Of a stretch of 7,499 nt of DNA, positions 1-6,321 are shown piece by piece (positions within the stretch are counted from its first letter, which is position 1; each line of letters begins with the position of its first letter). The translations under genes and the position numbers were made by a program. Source of the stretch: an archaeon (GTDB taxonomy: Archaea; Nanobdellota; Nanobdellia; Woesearchaeales; GW2011-AR9). Below the pieces are notes generated by a model. It was given only the letters and a program-made list of their open reading frames with translations, was not told the DNA's origin and did no database searches. The DNA lies in NCBI GenBank assembly GCA_020053615.1, contig JAGVMW010000152.1, positions 1 through 7,499 of the forward strand. Reading direction: 5' to 3'.

Positions 1-32
1 TCTGAAGACTTGCAAAATATACATTGAATCAT
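1..32 (-). CDS. 5' end of a CxxC protein, cut by the window edge (possibly HIT family)
   Basis: Only ten codons are visible, reading MIQCIFCKSS. The start is well supported: an ATG at 30-32 lies just after GAGGTGAT (37-44), a near-complete match to the archaeal anti-Shine-Dalgarno sequence, and a TATA-like box lies at 67-77. The early C-x-x-C pair suggests a zinc site. HIT-family nucleotide hydrolases commonly begin with a C-I-F-C-K stretch, so that family is a reasonable guess, but a zinc-ribbon protein is equally possible on ten residues. It follows the presenilin-like gene by 66 bases and has its own promoter, so it is probably a separate transcription unit. Confidence 0.5.
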   Translation of the reverse strand, partial: MIQCIFCKSS

Positions 33-36
33 TCCT

Positions 37-44
37 ATCACCTC
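37..44 (-). promoter_or_regulatory. Ribosome binding site of the left-edge gene
   Basis: Read on the minus strand this is GAGGTGAT, four bases before the ATG at 30-32. It matches eight consecutive bases of the complement of the archaeal 16S 3' end and is the main evidence that a gene starts here. Confidence 0.6.
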
Positions 45-66
45 ATGTGAGGAGAAAGAACACTAC

Positions 67-77
67 TATTTAAATAT
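67..77 (-). promoter_or_regulatory. TATA box for the left-edge gene
   Basis: The minus strand reads ATATTTAAATA. An archaeal TATA box directs initiation about 25 bases downstream, here near position 45, giving a leader of about a dozen bases that holds the ribosome site. The box lies in the 66-base gap after the presenilin-like gene. Confidence 0.5.
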
Positions 78-98
78 GCCGAAGATTAAACACTATCC

Positions 99-1022
99 TT
101 AAATCATTAAATTAATCAACCACGCCACTCCCAGCCCTAAAAAACATCCGGCGGAAATGAATGGCATGGCCGGGTAGAATTTCTTTTCTTGAGCTACGAA
201 TAACAGAACTCCTAATCCTAATAATGCAAAGAAAGGAATTACTAAACTTGGCCACAATCCCCACTGCTTTAATACCGTTCCGGCAAATAATAATGGAAAT
301 GCCATGTCTCCACCGCCCAGCATAGCCATTCTGGCTTTATTGGAAGAAGAAGCAGTTTTAGCAGTAGTAGTTGTTTTAGTAACTTTAGATTTTTCTTTCG
401 TTTGGGATAAAAATAAATTTCCTTTTTTAATCGCATACGGAATCAACAATCCGGCAAATATTTGAGACTTAGCCTGCGACTGTGCTAAAGTTATCATGTG
501 CTTAGATTTCCATACTGCATAAGCATCGTAAATAGAGATTAAAACTAATAAAACGCTTACTGACCATAAATTAAATACTGGAACGAAAATTGCTGCTAAT
601 CCACCATATACAAATAATTCAGTAAAGTTCTGCACCCAAAAGTTGGGCTTGAATACTTTCCACAACCCAAATAATAACGCACCAAATAAAGCATATTTTG
701 CGGGAATGAATGCAGTAAAAGCCACAATTAACGACAAAATTACCGCGATTAAAAACCACAATTTCCAAATCCATTGCAGATTGTATTTCATCAACAGCAG
801 AACTAAGACTGTTCCCACAATGACCATTATGATAATTGGAATATATGAAAACTGCTCATCCATCTGCGGTCGCTCGCCGATAGGCAAAGCTTCAAATTCA
901 GTTTTGCCGGTTTCTATGCTCTTCTCTACATCGATGTAATTGTAAACGATAGCTATGCCTAAGAATTGAGACAATAAGAATATAACTAGCAGAATTGAAG
1001 TGATGGTTAGATTGTATTTCAT
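99..1022 (-). CDS. Presenilin-like (A22 family) intramembrane aspartyl protease
   Basis: This 307-residue polytopic membrane protein carries the signature of the archaeal presenilin/signal-peptide-peptidase homologues, which cut membrane-spanning helices using two aspartates. The first aspartate is D166 in a Y-D motif (SIYDAY, 162-167), the second is D239 in GGGD (236-239), the family GxGD motif. P-A-M-P at 284-287 corresponds to the conserved PAL region. About nine hydrophobic segments are visible, beginning at 6-27, 60-78 and 84-106. A polar Thr/Ser/Lys-rich loop (205-231) separates the two catalytic helices, as in the family. All key residues are present, so it should be active; its substrate is unknown. 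The ATG overlaps the TGA of the HEPN gene as ATGA, with GAGGT just upstream at 1027-1031, so translation is coupled to the toxin-antitoxin genes. The stop is TAA. Confidence 0.9.
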   Translation of the reverse strand: MKYNLTITSILLVIFLLSQFLGIAIVYNYIDVEKSIETGKTEFEALPIGERPQMDEQFSYIPIIIMVIVGTVLVLLLMKYNLQWIWKLWFLIAVILSLIVAFTAFIPAKYALFGALLFGLWKVFKPNFWVQNFTELFVYGGLAAIFVPVFNLWSVSVLLVLISIYDAYAVWKSKHMITLAQSQAKSQIFAGLLIPYAIKKGNLFLSQTKEKSKVTKTTTTAKTASSSNKARMAMLGGGDMAFPLLFAGTVLKQWGLWPSLVIPFFALLGLGVLLFVAQEKKFYPAMPFISAGCFLGLGVAWLINLMI

Positions 1023-1483
1023 GCTAACCTCTTTTCGACTTCTTTTTTAAGCAAAGAGAGATATAACTTTAATTGTAATTCTACTGATTTCCAGTCTTTG
1101 TAAGTGATGCTCTCGCCGTAATAATTTAAGCCGTGCCTTTTAGTTCTAATCCTTTCTAAGAAATACCAATCTAATTCTAATCCAGGATATTTTAAACACA
1201 ATGCAGAAAAGACACATAAATGATTAGAAGAACTCATCTGTTTAAACAAAAGTAAAGCTTCAGCATAAATCCTAAATGCTTCATAAGATAAAGTAAAAAC
1301 ATTAAGCCATTCTAACGAATCTTTATTAAGAGATTTAGTTAAAATTTGGGCAGAACTTAAATTAGTGTTCGCATTCTGGAGCAAAGAACTAATTTTCTCA
1401 ACGTTTATTTCATCTAGATTCTGCAGATTTCCTTGTGCAAGACAAAAATCATAAGTTTCTTCGATGGTTTTAAGCTTTGGCAC
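1019..1483 (-). CDS. HEPN-domain protein, putative toxin partner of the adjacent MNT protein
   Basis: This 154-residue, mostly helical protein has the size and placement of the HEPN partner in MNT-HEPN toxin-antitoxin pairs, in which HEPN proteins are metal-independent RNases. A likely active motif is at 111-123: R111 and H117 give R-x5-H, within the family's R-x(4-6)-H range, followed by Y121, Y122 and G123. In the characterised HepT/MntA pair the antitoxin adds AMP to a tyrosine two residues after the histidine; here the nearest tyrosines are four and five after it, so the detail may differ. The start is GTG, supported by GGGGTGA a few bases upstream, and it overlaps the MNT gene by 14 bases. 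The start ATG of the protease overlaps its TGA stop. No membrane segment is seen. It could instead be an accessory HEPN protein without toxicity. Confidence 0.75.
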   Translation of the reverse strand: MPKLKTIEETYDFCLAQGNLQNLDEINVEKISSLLQNANTNLSSAQILTKSLNKDSLEWLNVFTLSYEAFRIYAEALLLFKQMSSSNHLCVFSALCLKYPGLELDWYFLERIRTKRHGLNYYGESITYKDWKSVELQLKLYLSLLKKEVEKRLA

Positions 1484-2018
1484 TTATCTTCACCCCTAAA
1501 TCTTGGACGCCCCCCTTAATGAAAATACCGGAAAGGAGATATGGAAGCATTTTTTCCATCTTTTTTAAATCTTTGGTATTCTGAGCATGATGAACTTGAA
1601 TCTCCCGATTTAGTTTTAGTTCGTATTTTCCCTGTTGGAACTGGGAATCATTCCCATAGATGAAAATATCAATATCGCTATCTTTAGACCAGTCGCTGCG
1701 GGAAAAACTGCCAAAGAGAATAATGGCTTTGGCTTTTTCTAACGAGTTGAGATGAGATAATAGGCCGGAATCGAATAGCTTTTGCCAAGCGAAGAGCTTC
1801 TTTCTGCTTCGAAATTTTGGATTTTCAAAATCTTGAGCGTAATAAGGCATTCTGCTTTTTTCTTTGATTCTTTTGATTAAGCCTTCTTTCTTAAACATTT
1901 TTAACCAGCGGGCAAGCTGCGGTTTACCTATTTTTATCGTGGTTCTTAATTCTTCAAAGTGCCAATACTTTGATTGGTTGAAGAATAGTTCTAAAAGTGC
2001 GGTTTCTTTGCTTTGCAT
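1470..2018 (-). CDS. Winged-helix plus MNT nucleotidyltransferase protein, putative antitoxin and autoregulator
   Basis: This 182-residue protein has two parts. Residues 1 to about 62 look like a winged helix-turn-helix, with a recognition region around KPQLARWLKMFKKEGLIKR (32-50). Residues about 95-145 are a minimal nucleotidyltransferase (Pol-beta fold): G103-S104 followed by S114-D115-I116-D117 matches the GS...SDxD metal-binding motif. E139 in NREIQVH sits where a third acidic residue is often found. MNT antitoxins in such pairs can inactivate the HEPN toxin by adding AMP. The DNA-binding part and a near-perfect palindrome between TATA box and ATG suggest autorepression. The ATG lies about 28 bases after the TATA box, so the transcript is probably leaderless. 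The HEPN gene begins inside its last codons. Confidence 0.85.
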   Translation of the reverse strand: MQSKETALLELFFNQSKYWHFEELRTTIKIGKPQLARWLKMFKKEGLIKRIKEKSRMPYYAQDFENPKFRSRKKLFAWQKLFDSGLLSHLNSLEKAKAIILFGSFSRSDWSKDSDIDIFIYGNDSQFQQGKYELKLNREIQVHHAQNTKDLKKMEKMLPYLLSGIFIKGGVQDLGVKISAKA

Positions 2019-2020
2019 AA

Positions 2021-2041
2021 TAGTTATGTTAAACGTAACTA
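2021..2041. promoter_or_regulatory. Palindromic operator candidate between TATA box and start of the HTH-MNT gene
   Basis: The core reads AGTTATGTT-A-AACGTAACT (2022-2040), two nine-base arms around one central base with a single mismatched pair; a tenth matching pair lies at 2021/2041. It fills the space between the TATA box and the predicted transcription start, where a bound dimer would block initiation. The downstream gene encodes an HTH protein, making autoregulation the simplest reading. No binding data can be inferred from sequence alone. Confidence 0.6.
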
Positions 2042-2051
2042 ATATTTAAAT
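2042..2051 (-). promoter_or_regulatory. TATA box of the MNT-HEPN-protease operon
   Basis: The minus strand reads ATTTAAATAT, centred about 28 bases before the ATG at 2016-2018. That spacing puts the transcription start at or next to the start codon, giving a leaderless mRNA. There is no Shine-Dalgarno sequence before this ATG, which agrees. Confidence 0.6.
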
Positions 2052-2071
2052 GTTGTTGTGAAGAGTGGTAT

Positions 2072-2112
2072 AAAGAAAAAAACTAAAAGATGAAAAGAAA
2101 AAAACAAAAAAG
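2072..2112 (-). terminator. Multi-T-tract terminator after hflC
   Basis: Directly after the distal hflC stop (2113-2115) the minus strand holds four T-rich runs broken by single other bases. T tracts on the coding strand are the archaeal intrinsic termination signal. It starts after the TAA at 2113 rather than after the TAG at 2236, which supports the full-length reading of hflC. The next promoter follows about 20 bases later. Confidence 0.7.
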
Positions 2113-3228
2113 TTATTTCAAATAGCGGTTAAATGAAGTATCCGCTGGTAATACCAAAGTTGTCCCTTTTTCTCCGCCAAAAGCAGTTTCGTAAGCTTTC
2201 TTTGTTCTCCATAACTCGAAGAAGCCGGGATTCTGCTACTGGGCATCGGTATATAATCGGAATACTTCTTTATCAGCATCTCCCCGTTTCTTTCCCGCAT
2301 TTTCCAATGCCGCTGATTCAATCTCTGCTTTCTCTTTATCTGCACCGGAACGAATTTTTATATATTTCTCTTCTCCCTCAGAGCGGTACTGTGTAGCAAT
2401 CCTATTTCTTTCTGCTGACATACGTTTATACACGCTATCCGCATTTTCTGGAGGCAAGTCAGCCGTCTTTACTCGTACATCCAAAACATTCAGCCCATAA
2501 GTACTAGCTTTCTTTTGACTGCCTCCAGTCACTTTTTTCAGTAATTCTGGCCGACCATACTTAATCTCAGCCCACCGATACAAATTACTCTCGGCGGAAT
2601 CACTTTCATCTCCTAACGCTAAAGCGGTTACTGCGCCAGAATTGTTTGTCGTCGGATTTAAACTTAAAACGGCTTTTTCCTCTTCTTCAGTTCTAATTGG
2701 CTGGTTTGAACTGCGCACTACCTCAATCAAATCCTGATTGCCAACTTGCTCTCTCACTTCAGAATAAACAAAATCATCAAACCTAGGCAAGGCTGCACTT
2801 TCACTTAGTAAAGTTTGCAGAAATATTACTGGATTTTCTACTTTCCATCGAGCATAATTACCTACCAGCAATTTCTTTTTATCTTTAGTAACTACAATTC
2901 GTGGAGAAGAATCATACTCCAATACTCGCGAATCAATAGAGTTTACTGTATCCACAAAAGGAAGCTTATCAAACAGATATAGTCCTGCTTCGTACTCAAT
3001 TTCCACTTTTTCTCCTTCTGGAAGATTTGAATTCCACTCCTCAATATTTTTCTTTACACTCGGATCAAGTTTAGCGTAAGGCCCAGGATTTATTACTACT
3101 TTAATCGGCTTTCCCATTCGGGTAATTACTACATGCTCAGTAGCGTCCACCTCATAAGAAGTAGAGGAAACCCCAATCAATCCAGCTAATCCTAAACCAG
3201 CACCCAATAACAAATGTTTAAGTTTCAT
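2113..3228 (-). CDS. hflC: HflC-like SPFH membrane protein interrupted by an in-frame TAG at codon 331
   Basis: HflC and HflK form a membrane-anchored SPFH complex that in bacteria surrounds and restrains the FtsH protease. The N-terminal membrane anchor is at about 5-22. Family hallmarks follow: KLPFVDTVNSIDSRVLEYDSS (split around 88-108), KDKKKLLVGNYARWKV (115-130), and MSAERNRIATQYRSEGEE (270-287), then a charged coiled coil. The frame meets TAG at 2236-2238 after RLYTDAQ (324-330), then continues for 40 codons to TAA at 2113. The continuation, QNPGFFELWRTKKAYE..., aligns without a gap with the normal HflC end (E. coli: DAFSKDPDFYAF..., ending near FFRYMK; here SFNRYLK). The full product would be 371 residues; a TAG stop gives 330. 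Nonsense mutation, sequencing error and amber read-through remain possible. The ATG overlaps the hflK TGA and is preceded by AGGAGGG at 3235-3241. Confidence 0.88.
2236..2238 (-). other. In-frame amber codon inside hflC
   Basis: The minus strand reads GCC CAG TAG CAG AAT CCC here. The frame is unchanged on both sides, so this is one substituted or recoded codon and not an indel. In E. coli HflC the aligned residue is a serine in a variable linker (DAF-S-KDPDF). One base change from CAG, AAG, GAG, TCG or TAC/TAT would create it. Confidence 0.85.
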
Positions 3229-4253
3229 TTTGCACCCTCCTGTTTTCCAGCATCATGGCTAACCTTTGTTTTCAAATCTAAAAACTTTAATGGGCCTCCT
3301 TCAGTTCCATCAATTACTTTCTCCGCTTTAGAATAAACCGATTCCTGCATCTCTATCCTCAACCTTGTCTCAGTCGATTCAGGAGCGGCAGTGTATTCTT
3401 TTAGTGCCCCTAAAAACTGAGCTACTTCTCCTTTAACACGGCCTACTTCCATAGAATAATAAGCATCAGCATCATTGAGAGTTTTCTGCGCCTGACCCCT
3501 TGCTTTAGGAATGATATCTTTTTGGTATCCTTCTGCTTCGCTAATTCTTTGATGCTTCCATTCTATAGCATTAACTACATCTTGAAATGCCGACACTACT
3601 GGTTCTGGTGGAAGAACATCCTGCAATTGCATTGGTAATATTTTAACTCCCATATCATAAGTGTCTACAATATCCTGTAACCTACTTTGTATGGCATCTT
3701 GAATGGCTAGTTTTCCAGTAGTTACAGTAGCATCAAAAGAACTATCTCCTACAACTTGACGAATGGCTGCTTCAGATGCATCTTTAATAGTTCCTTCTGG
3801 ATCTCTTACATTGAACAGATATTTGGCTGTATCAACAATTTGATATTGCGCTACTGTATCTAAGCGCACGATGTTTTCATCACCGGTAAGCATTTGAGAT
3901 TCCGTAGGTACATCTTCATACTTGCCATCTTTTAAAGTACGGAAGCCGAGTTCTATACGATGAACTTTGCTTACTGGAACAGTATACGACTTTTCTATTG
4001 GCCAAGGTAACTTGCCATGGAAACCGCTTTTTTCTGTTCGATGATATGCCCCAAATCTGGTAACTACTCCCTCTTCAGACGGATTAACATTATACCAAGT
4101 AGTTAGCCCCAAGACTAAAGCAGTAATCCCGCCTACAACTCCCCCCACAATCCAATTAGAAATGTTGGTGTTAAGAACATCTTTAATTCCATAATCCTCT
4201 CCACCACCATCACAACCGCCGTCTCGTTTATCATATCTTCTGCCGTAAGCCAT
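3225..4253 (-). CDS. hflK: HflK-like SPFH membrane protein
   Basis: This is the partner of HflC. The 342-residue reading has a glycine-rich cytoplasmic-type N-terminus (11-22), one membrane helix (33-52), an SPFH domain from about 57, and a coiled-coil C-terminal part. Hallmarks are LTGDENIVRLDTVAQYQI (122-139), EAAIRQVVGDSSFD (161-174) and PPEPVVSAFQDVVNAIEW (215-232), followed by EAEGYQKDIIPKARGQAQ (239-256). It is shorter than the E. coli protein (about 419), mainly at both ends. I chose the ATG at 4251-4253 because GGAGGA lies at 4261-4266 with a seven-base spacer; a possible TTG start at 4268 would place the ribosome site inside the gene. It ends in ATGA overlap with hflC, so the two are co-translated. 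No FtsH gene is present in the window. Confidence 0.92.
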   Translation of the reverse strand: MAYGRRYDKRDGGCDGGGEDYGIKDVLNTNISNWIVGGVVGGITALVLGLTTWYNVNPSEEGVVTRFGAYHRTEKSGFHGKLPWPIEKSYTVPVSKVHRIELGFRTLKDGKYEDVPTESQMLTGDENIVRLDTVAQYQIVDTAKYLFNVRDPEGTIKDASEAAIRQVVGDSSFDATVTTGKLAIQDAIQSRLQDIVDTYDMGVKILPMQLQDVLPPEPVVSAFQDVVNAIEWKHQRISEAEGYQKDIIPKARGQAQKTLNDADAYYSMEVGRVKGEVAQFLGALKEYTAAPESTETRLRIEMQESVYSKAEKVIDGTEGGPLKFLDLKTKVSHDAGKQEGAK

Positions 4254-4260
4254 TTTGTTT

Positions 4261-4266
4261 TCCTCC
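4261..4266 (-). promoter_or_regulatory. Ribosome binding site that fixes the hflK start
   Basis: The minus strand reads GGAGGA, seven bases before the ATG at 4251-4253. It argues against the in-frame TTG five codons upstream, which overlaps this site. Confidence 0.75.
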
Positions 4267-4289
4267 AATTATTTTTATTTTTTTATTGT

Positions 4290-4378
4290 TCAATTTGCGT
4301 ACATCAATCTAATTCTGTCTATCTCCTCATACTCATATTCTTCTCTATCAGAACTCTTTTTACCGAGTACTTCAACTT
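4290..4378 (-). pseudogene. Probable frameshifted C-terminal tail of the small lipoprotein
   Basis: After the TAG of the lipoprotein gene, a different minus-strand frame is open without a start codon and reads EVEVLGKKSSDREEYEYEE, then IDRIRLMYAN, to a TGA at 4290-4292. Adding one C to the CCC run near 4382-4384 would join both parts (…DNSIDS-P-I-EVEV…) into a 132-residue protein. The tail is highly charged and ends 36 bases before hflK with a proper gap for its ribosome site, which is what a real gene end would look like. The alternative is chance openness over 30 codons. Confidence 0.5.
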
Positions 4379-4687
4379 CTATGGGCTATCGATTGAATTA
4401 TCAATTTGATAGCAGTGATATATTTTGGAATAATGATTGACGTCACAGGCTAACTCTTCACCTGAAGTTCCTTTGCAATAAATCACTGGTGAAGTACCTG
4501 GATAACTTCCGCCATATCCTACTAATCCAATATGCACGTCAGATTTACATACCGATGGTGCTGGAATTTTGTACACCTGTACTTCTGGCTTACTCTCTAC
4601 TTCACTAGCACTGCCTGCTCTTGAACCACATCCCGCTAAACTCAAACACACACCTATCCCCACCAAAATTTGTTCTAAAGTTTTCAT
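4379..4687 (-). CDS. Small cysteine-rich lipoprotein, likely truncated by a frameshift
   Basis: The 102-residue product starts with a short signal peptide (about 1-19) ending in a lipobox, L-A-G-C20, so it should be lipid-anchored at C20 on the outer face of the membrane. After a Ser/Glu/Pro linker (21-45) the mature part contains C47, C71, C81 and C92, enough for two disulfides, with a Gly/Tyr-rich stretch (GLVGYGGSYPG, 54-64). I do not recognise the family. It ends in TAG, the only gene in the window to do so, and a better reading joins it to the tail at 4290-4378. It sits directly ahead of hflK and is probably in the same transcript, though its role there is unknown. The ATG is preceded by a run of seven G, a weak ribosome site. 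Confidence 0.65.
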   Translation of the reverse strand: MKTLEQILVGIGVCLSLAGCGSRAGSASEVESKPEVQVYKIPAPSVCKSDVHIGLVGYGGSYPGTSPVIYCKGTSGEELACDVNHYSKIYHCYQIDNSIDSP

Positions 4688-4750
4688 GTGTGCCCCCCCA
4701 TTTGTTTTGAATAGCTAGTTAATGTAAATCGTAGTTAATTATAGTTCCTA

Positions 4751-4766
4751 TTGAATTTTCATTCAA
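4751..4766. repeat. Perfect inverted repeat ahead of the small lipoprotein gene
   Basis: TTGAAT-TTTC-ATTCAA is a perfect six-base-arm inverted repeat. It lies 19 bases past the herA stop and just downstream of a possible TATA box (4772-4780), so it could be an operator, or the first hairpin of the lipoprotein mRNA. It lacks a T-run after it, so a terminator role is less likely. Confidence 0.4.
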
Positions 4767-4771
4767 AATAA

Positions 4772-4780
4772 GAAATATAA
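4772..4780 (-). promoter_or_regulatory. Possible TATA box of the lipoprotein-hflK-hflC unit
   Basis: The minus strand reads TTATATTTC. Initiation would fall near 4750, giving a leader of about 60 bases. Another AT-rich candidate (ACTATAATTA near 4738) exists, so the exact box is uncertain. Confidence 0.35.
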
Positions 4781-4785
4781 GCGGT

Positions 4786-6321
4786 TTACAGTCCCACCCC
4801 ACTAAAACTCAGCTGTACTTTACCCTCACCAGCTTTCTCTTTACTTTTCTGCACAAAATCTTTGAATAGCGGAATCTTCACCGGAACCGCAAATTTAGTA
4901 AATACTGAAGTTACCAACGCCTCTCCTTTATCCAGTGAAGCGATATTGCGGTTATCCTGCGATAAATCCTGCGGAGAAGATTCAATTACTGCCTGCCGTT
5001 CTGAATTCATTTCCAAACCTAAAATTATTTTTGTGTTCATATTGGCTAAAATATTCTTAGGAATCTCTGAAGGAAGCTGAGTTATAGCAATCAATCCCAC
5101 TTTAAATTTTCTGCCTTCTCTCGCAATCGTGTCAAAGATATTACCTCCTTGCTCCAGCACGTTCTTTCCCAACACGCGAGGAGCTTCTTCTAACACAATG
5201 GAAATCACTGGTTTCTCGTCGAGCAATCCGCTGCGTTTGTAATATTTATATTTGTCTAATATTTCCGTAGTTATCATACTTCCCACTAAAATTTCAATTG
5301 CACCGGAAAAATAACTGGTGTCAACTACTACTACTTTCCCCTGCTCTAATTCTTGGCATATTTCAGCAATAGTATTATCTCCAGCAACCTCATCAAATAT
5401 GCCCTGGCAGTATAACTGGCCATCAGAGATGTCAATTCCCAGCAACGAAATTAATTTTCTCTTAACTACGGCAATAGTATCTTCATGGAAAGAAACACCT
5501 TCAACTTTTTTCTCGGTCAGAATAGAATATATCCATACATCTTTGAATTTGCGATAGAAAGCATACAACATCTGTTTCTGCGGGTCGCTTAACCCTACTG
5601 CGCCTTGAAAGTGCTCTGGTTTAAGTTTAGTAATATTTATTTTCAGCGTTTTTGCTCCTGGAGGCGGATTGTGCGGAGTATAATAGCTGATTTTATGCCG
5701 TAAGGGATGGTCTTTCAGCCCGAATCCAGTTCTGCCGTAATATTCATCATGCGGATCTAACACTAAAATTCCGGCATAATCTTTTCCCGCAATATCCCAC
5801 AAAATACAACTCATTAAATTACTTTTTCCTTTACCAGTTGACGCCGGAATAAGTATATGATGGCTTAACACTTCTTTTCCGGGTAGAAACAGCTCGACAT
5901 CCATCTCCCGGCTGCCGCTTCTTAACTTGCCCAGAAATAAAGGATTAGGGGGCGTAGTAATAAAAAACAAATCTTCTTTCTCAATCGCTCGAACTTTAGT
6001 AAAAAAAGATGGCAGTTTCTTGCACAACGAGCTGGTTTTATCATGGTTTACGTTTAGTATCGGCTTCAGAAAAGCTAATTGATAATTTCGCAGTGATTCG
6101 TCCATAATAGAGAAATTTCCTTCTTCCAGATTCATTCCGGAAACCATCTCTAAATTCTGAGGAGATATCTGGCTGCCGTAAATCAAGTCATACGCTTGAA
6201 GTAGAATCTTATCGCCATTATCATCAATCACCACTAATTCGCCAATTTCTACTTTTTCACCGGACTTTACCCGCATTACTATTTTACTAAAATCACCAGA
6301 AACAATCTGCCCTTTTAACAT
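4786..6321 (-). CDS. herA: HerA-like ATPase with N-terminal HAS barrel
   Basis: HerA ATPases are hexameric FtsK-like motors that move along DNA and, with the NurA nuclease, process DNA ends. The 511-residue protein starts with a small beta-rich HAS-barrel region (1 to about 50). The Walker A motif is A160-S-T-G-K-G-K166-S167, with Ala where Gly is usual. ILVLDPHDEYYG (185-196) is the typical HerA motif after the P-loop. The acidic Walker B is SIVLEEAPRVLG (374-385, E378/E379). REGRKFKVGLIAITQLPSEI (401-420) contains the arginine-finger and sensor region. Length fits the family. All catalytic residues are present. No nurA lies beside it, so it could be a HerA paralogue with another partner. 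Its ATG has GGAGG at 6329-6333 and overlaps the end of an upstream frame that copies its own N-terminus. Confidence 0.9.
   Translation of the reverse strand: MLKGQIVSGDFSKIVMRVKSGEKVEIGELVVIDDNGDKILLQAYDLIYGSQISPQNLEMVSGMNLEEGNFSIMDESLRNYQLAFLKPILNVNHDKTSSLCKKLPSFFTKVRAIEKEDLFFITTPPNPLFLGKLRSGSREMDVELFLPGKEVLSHHILIPASTGKGKSNLMSCILWDIAGKDYAGILVLDPHDEYYGRTGFGLKDHPLRHKISYYTPHNPPPGAKTLKINITKLKPEHFQGAVGLSDPQKQMLYAFYRKFKDVWIYSILTEKKVEGVSFHEDTIAVVKRKLISLLGIDISDGQLYCQGIFDEVAGDNTIAEICQELEQGKVVVVDTSYFSGAIEILVGSMITTEILDKYKYYKRSGLLDEKPVISIVLEEAPRVLGKNVLEQGGNIFDTIAREGRKFKVGLIAITQLPSEIPKNILANMNTKIILGLEMNSERQAVIESSPQDLSQDNRNIASLDKGEALVTSVFTKFAVPVKIPLFKDFVQKSKEKAGEGKVQLSFSGVGL

Noticed and set aside
643..939. 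Plus-strand frames inside the protease, MNT, hflC, lipoprotein and herA genes
   Set aside because: All lie opposite genes with clear family motifs, lack ribosome sites and show low-complexity or implausible peptides.
2118..2345. 75-codon minus-strand frame at the end of hflC
   Set aside because: It is in a different frame from the conserved HflC tail, which explains this DNA fully, so it is a shadow.
4254..4268. TTG start giving five more residues for HflK
   Set aside because: It would overlap the GGAGGA ribosome site, which is correctly spaced for the ATG at 4251-4253.
4379..4400. Programmed -1 frameshifting in the lipoprotein gene
   Set aside because: No slippery heptamer is visible at the frame junction, so a one-base deletion or sequencing error is simpler.
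4716..4739. Direct repeat TAGTTAAT at 4716-4723 and 4732-4739
   Set aside because: Eight-base repeats in AT-rich sequence are expected by chance, and the spacing fits no known site.
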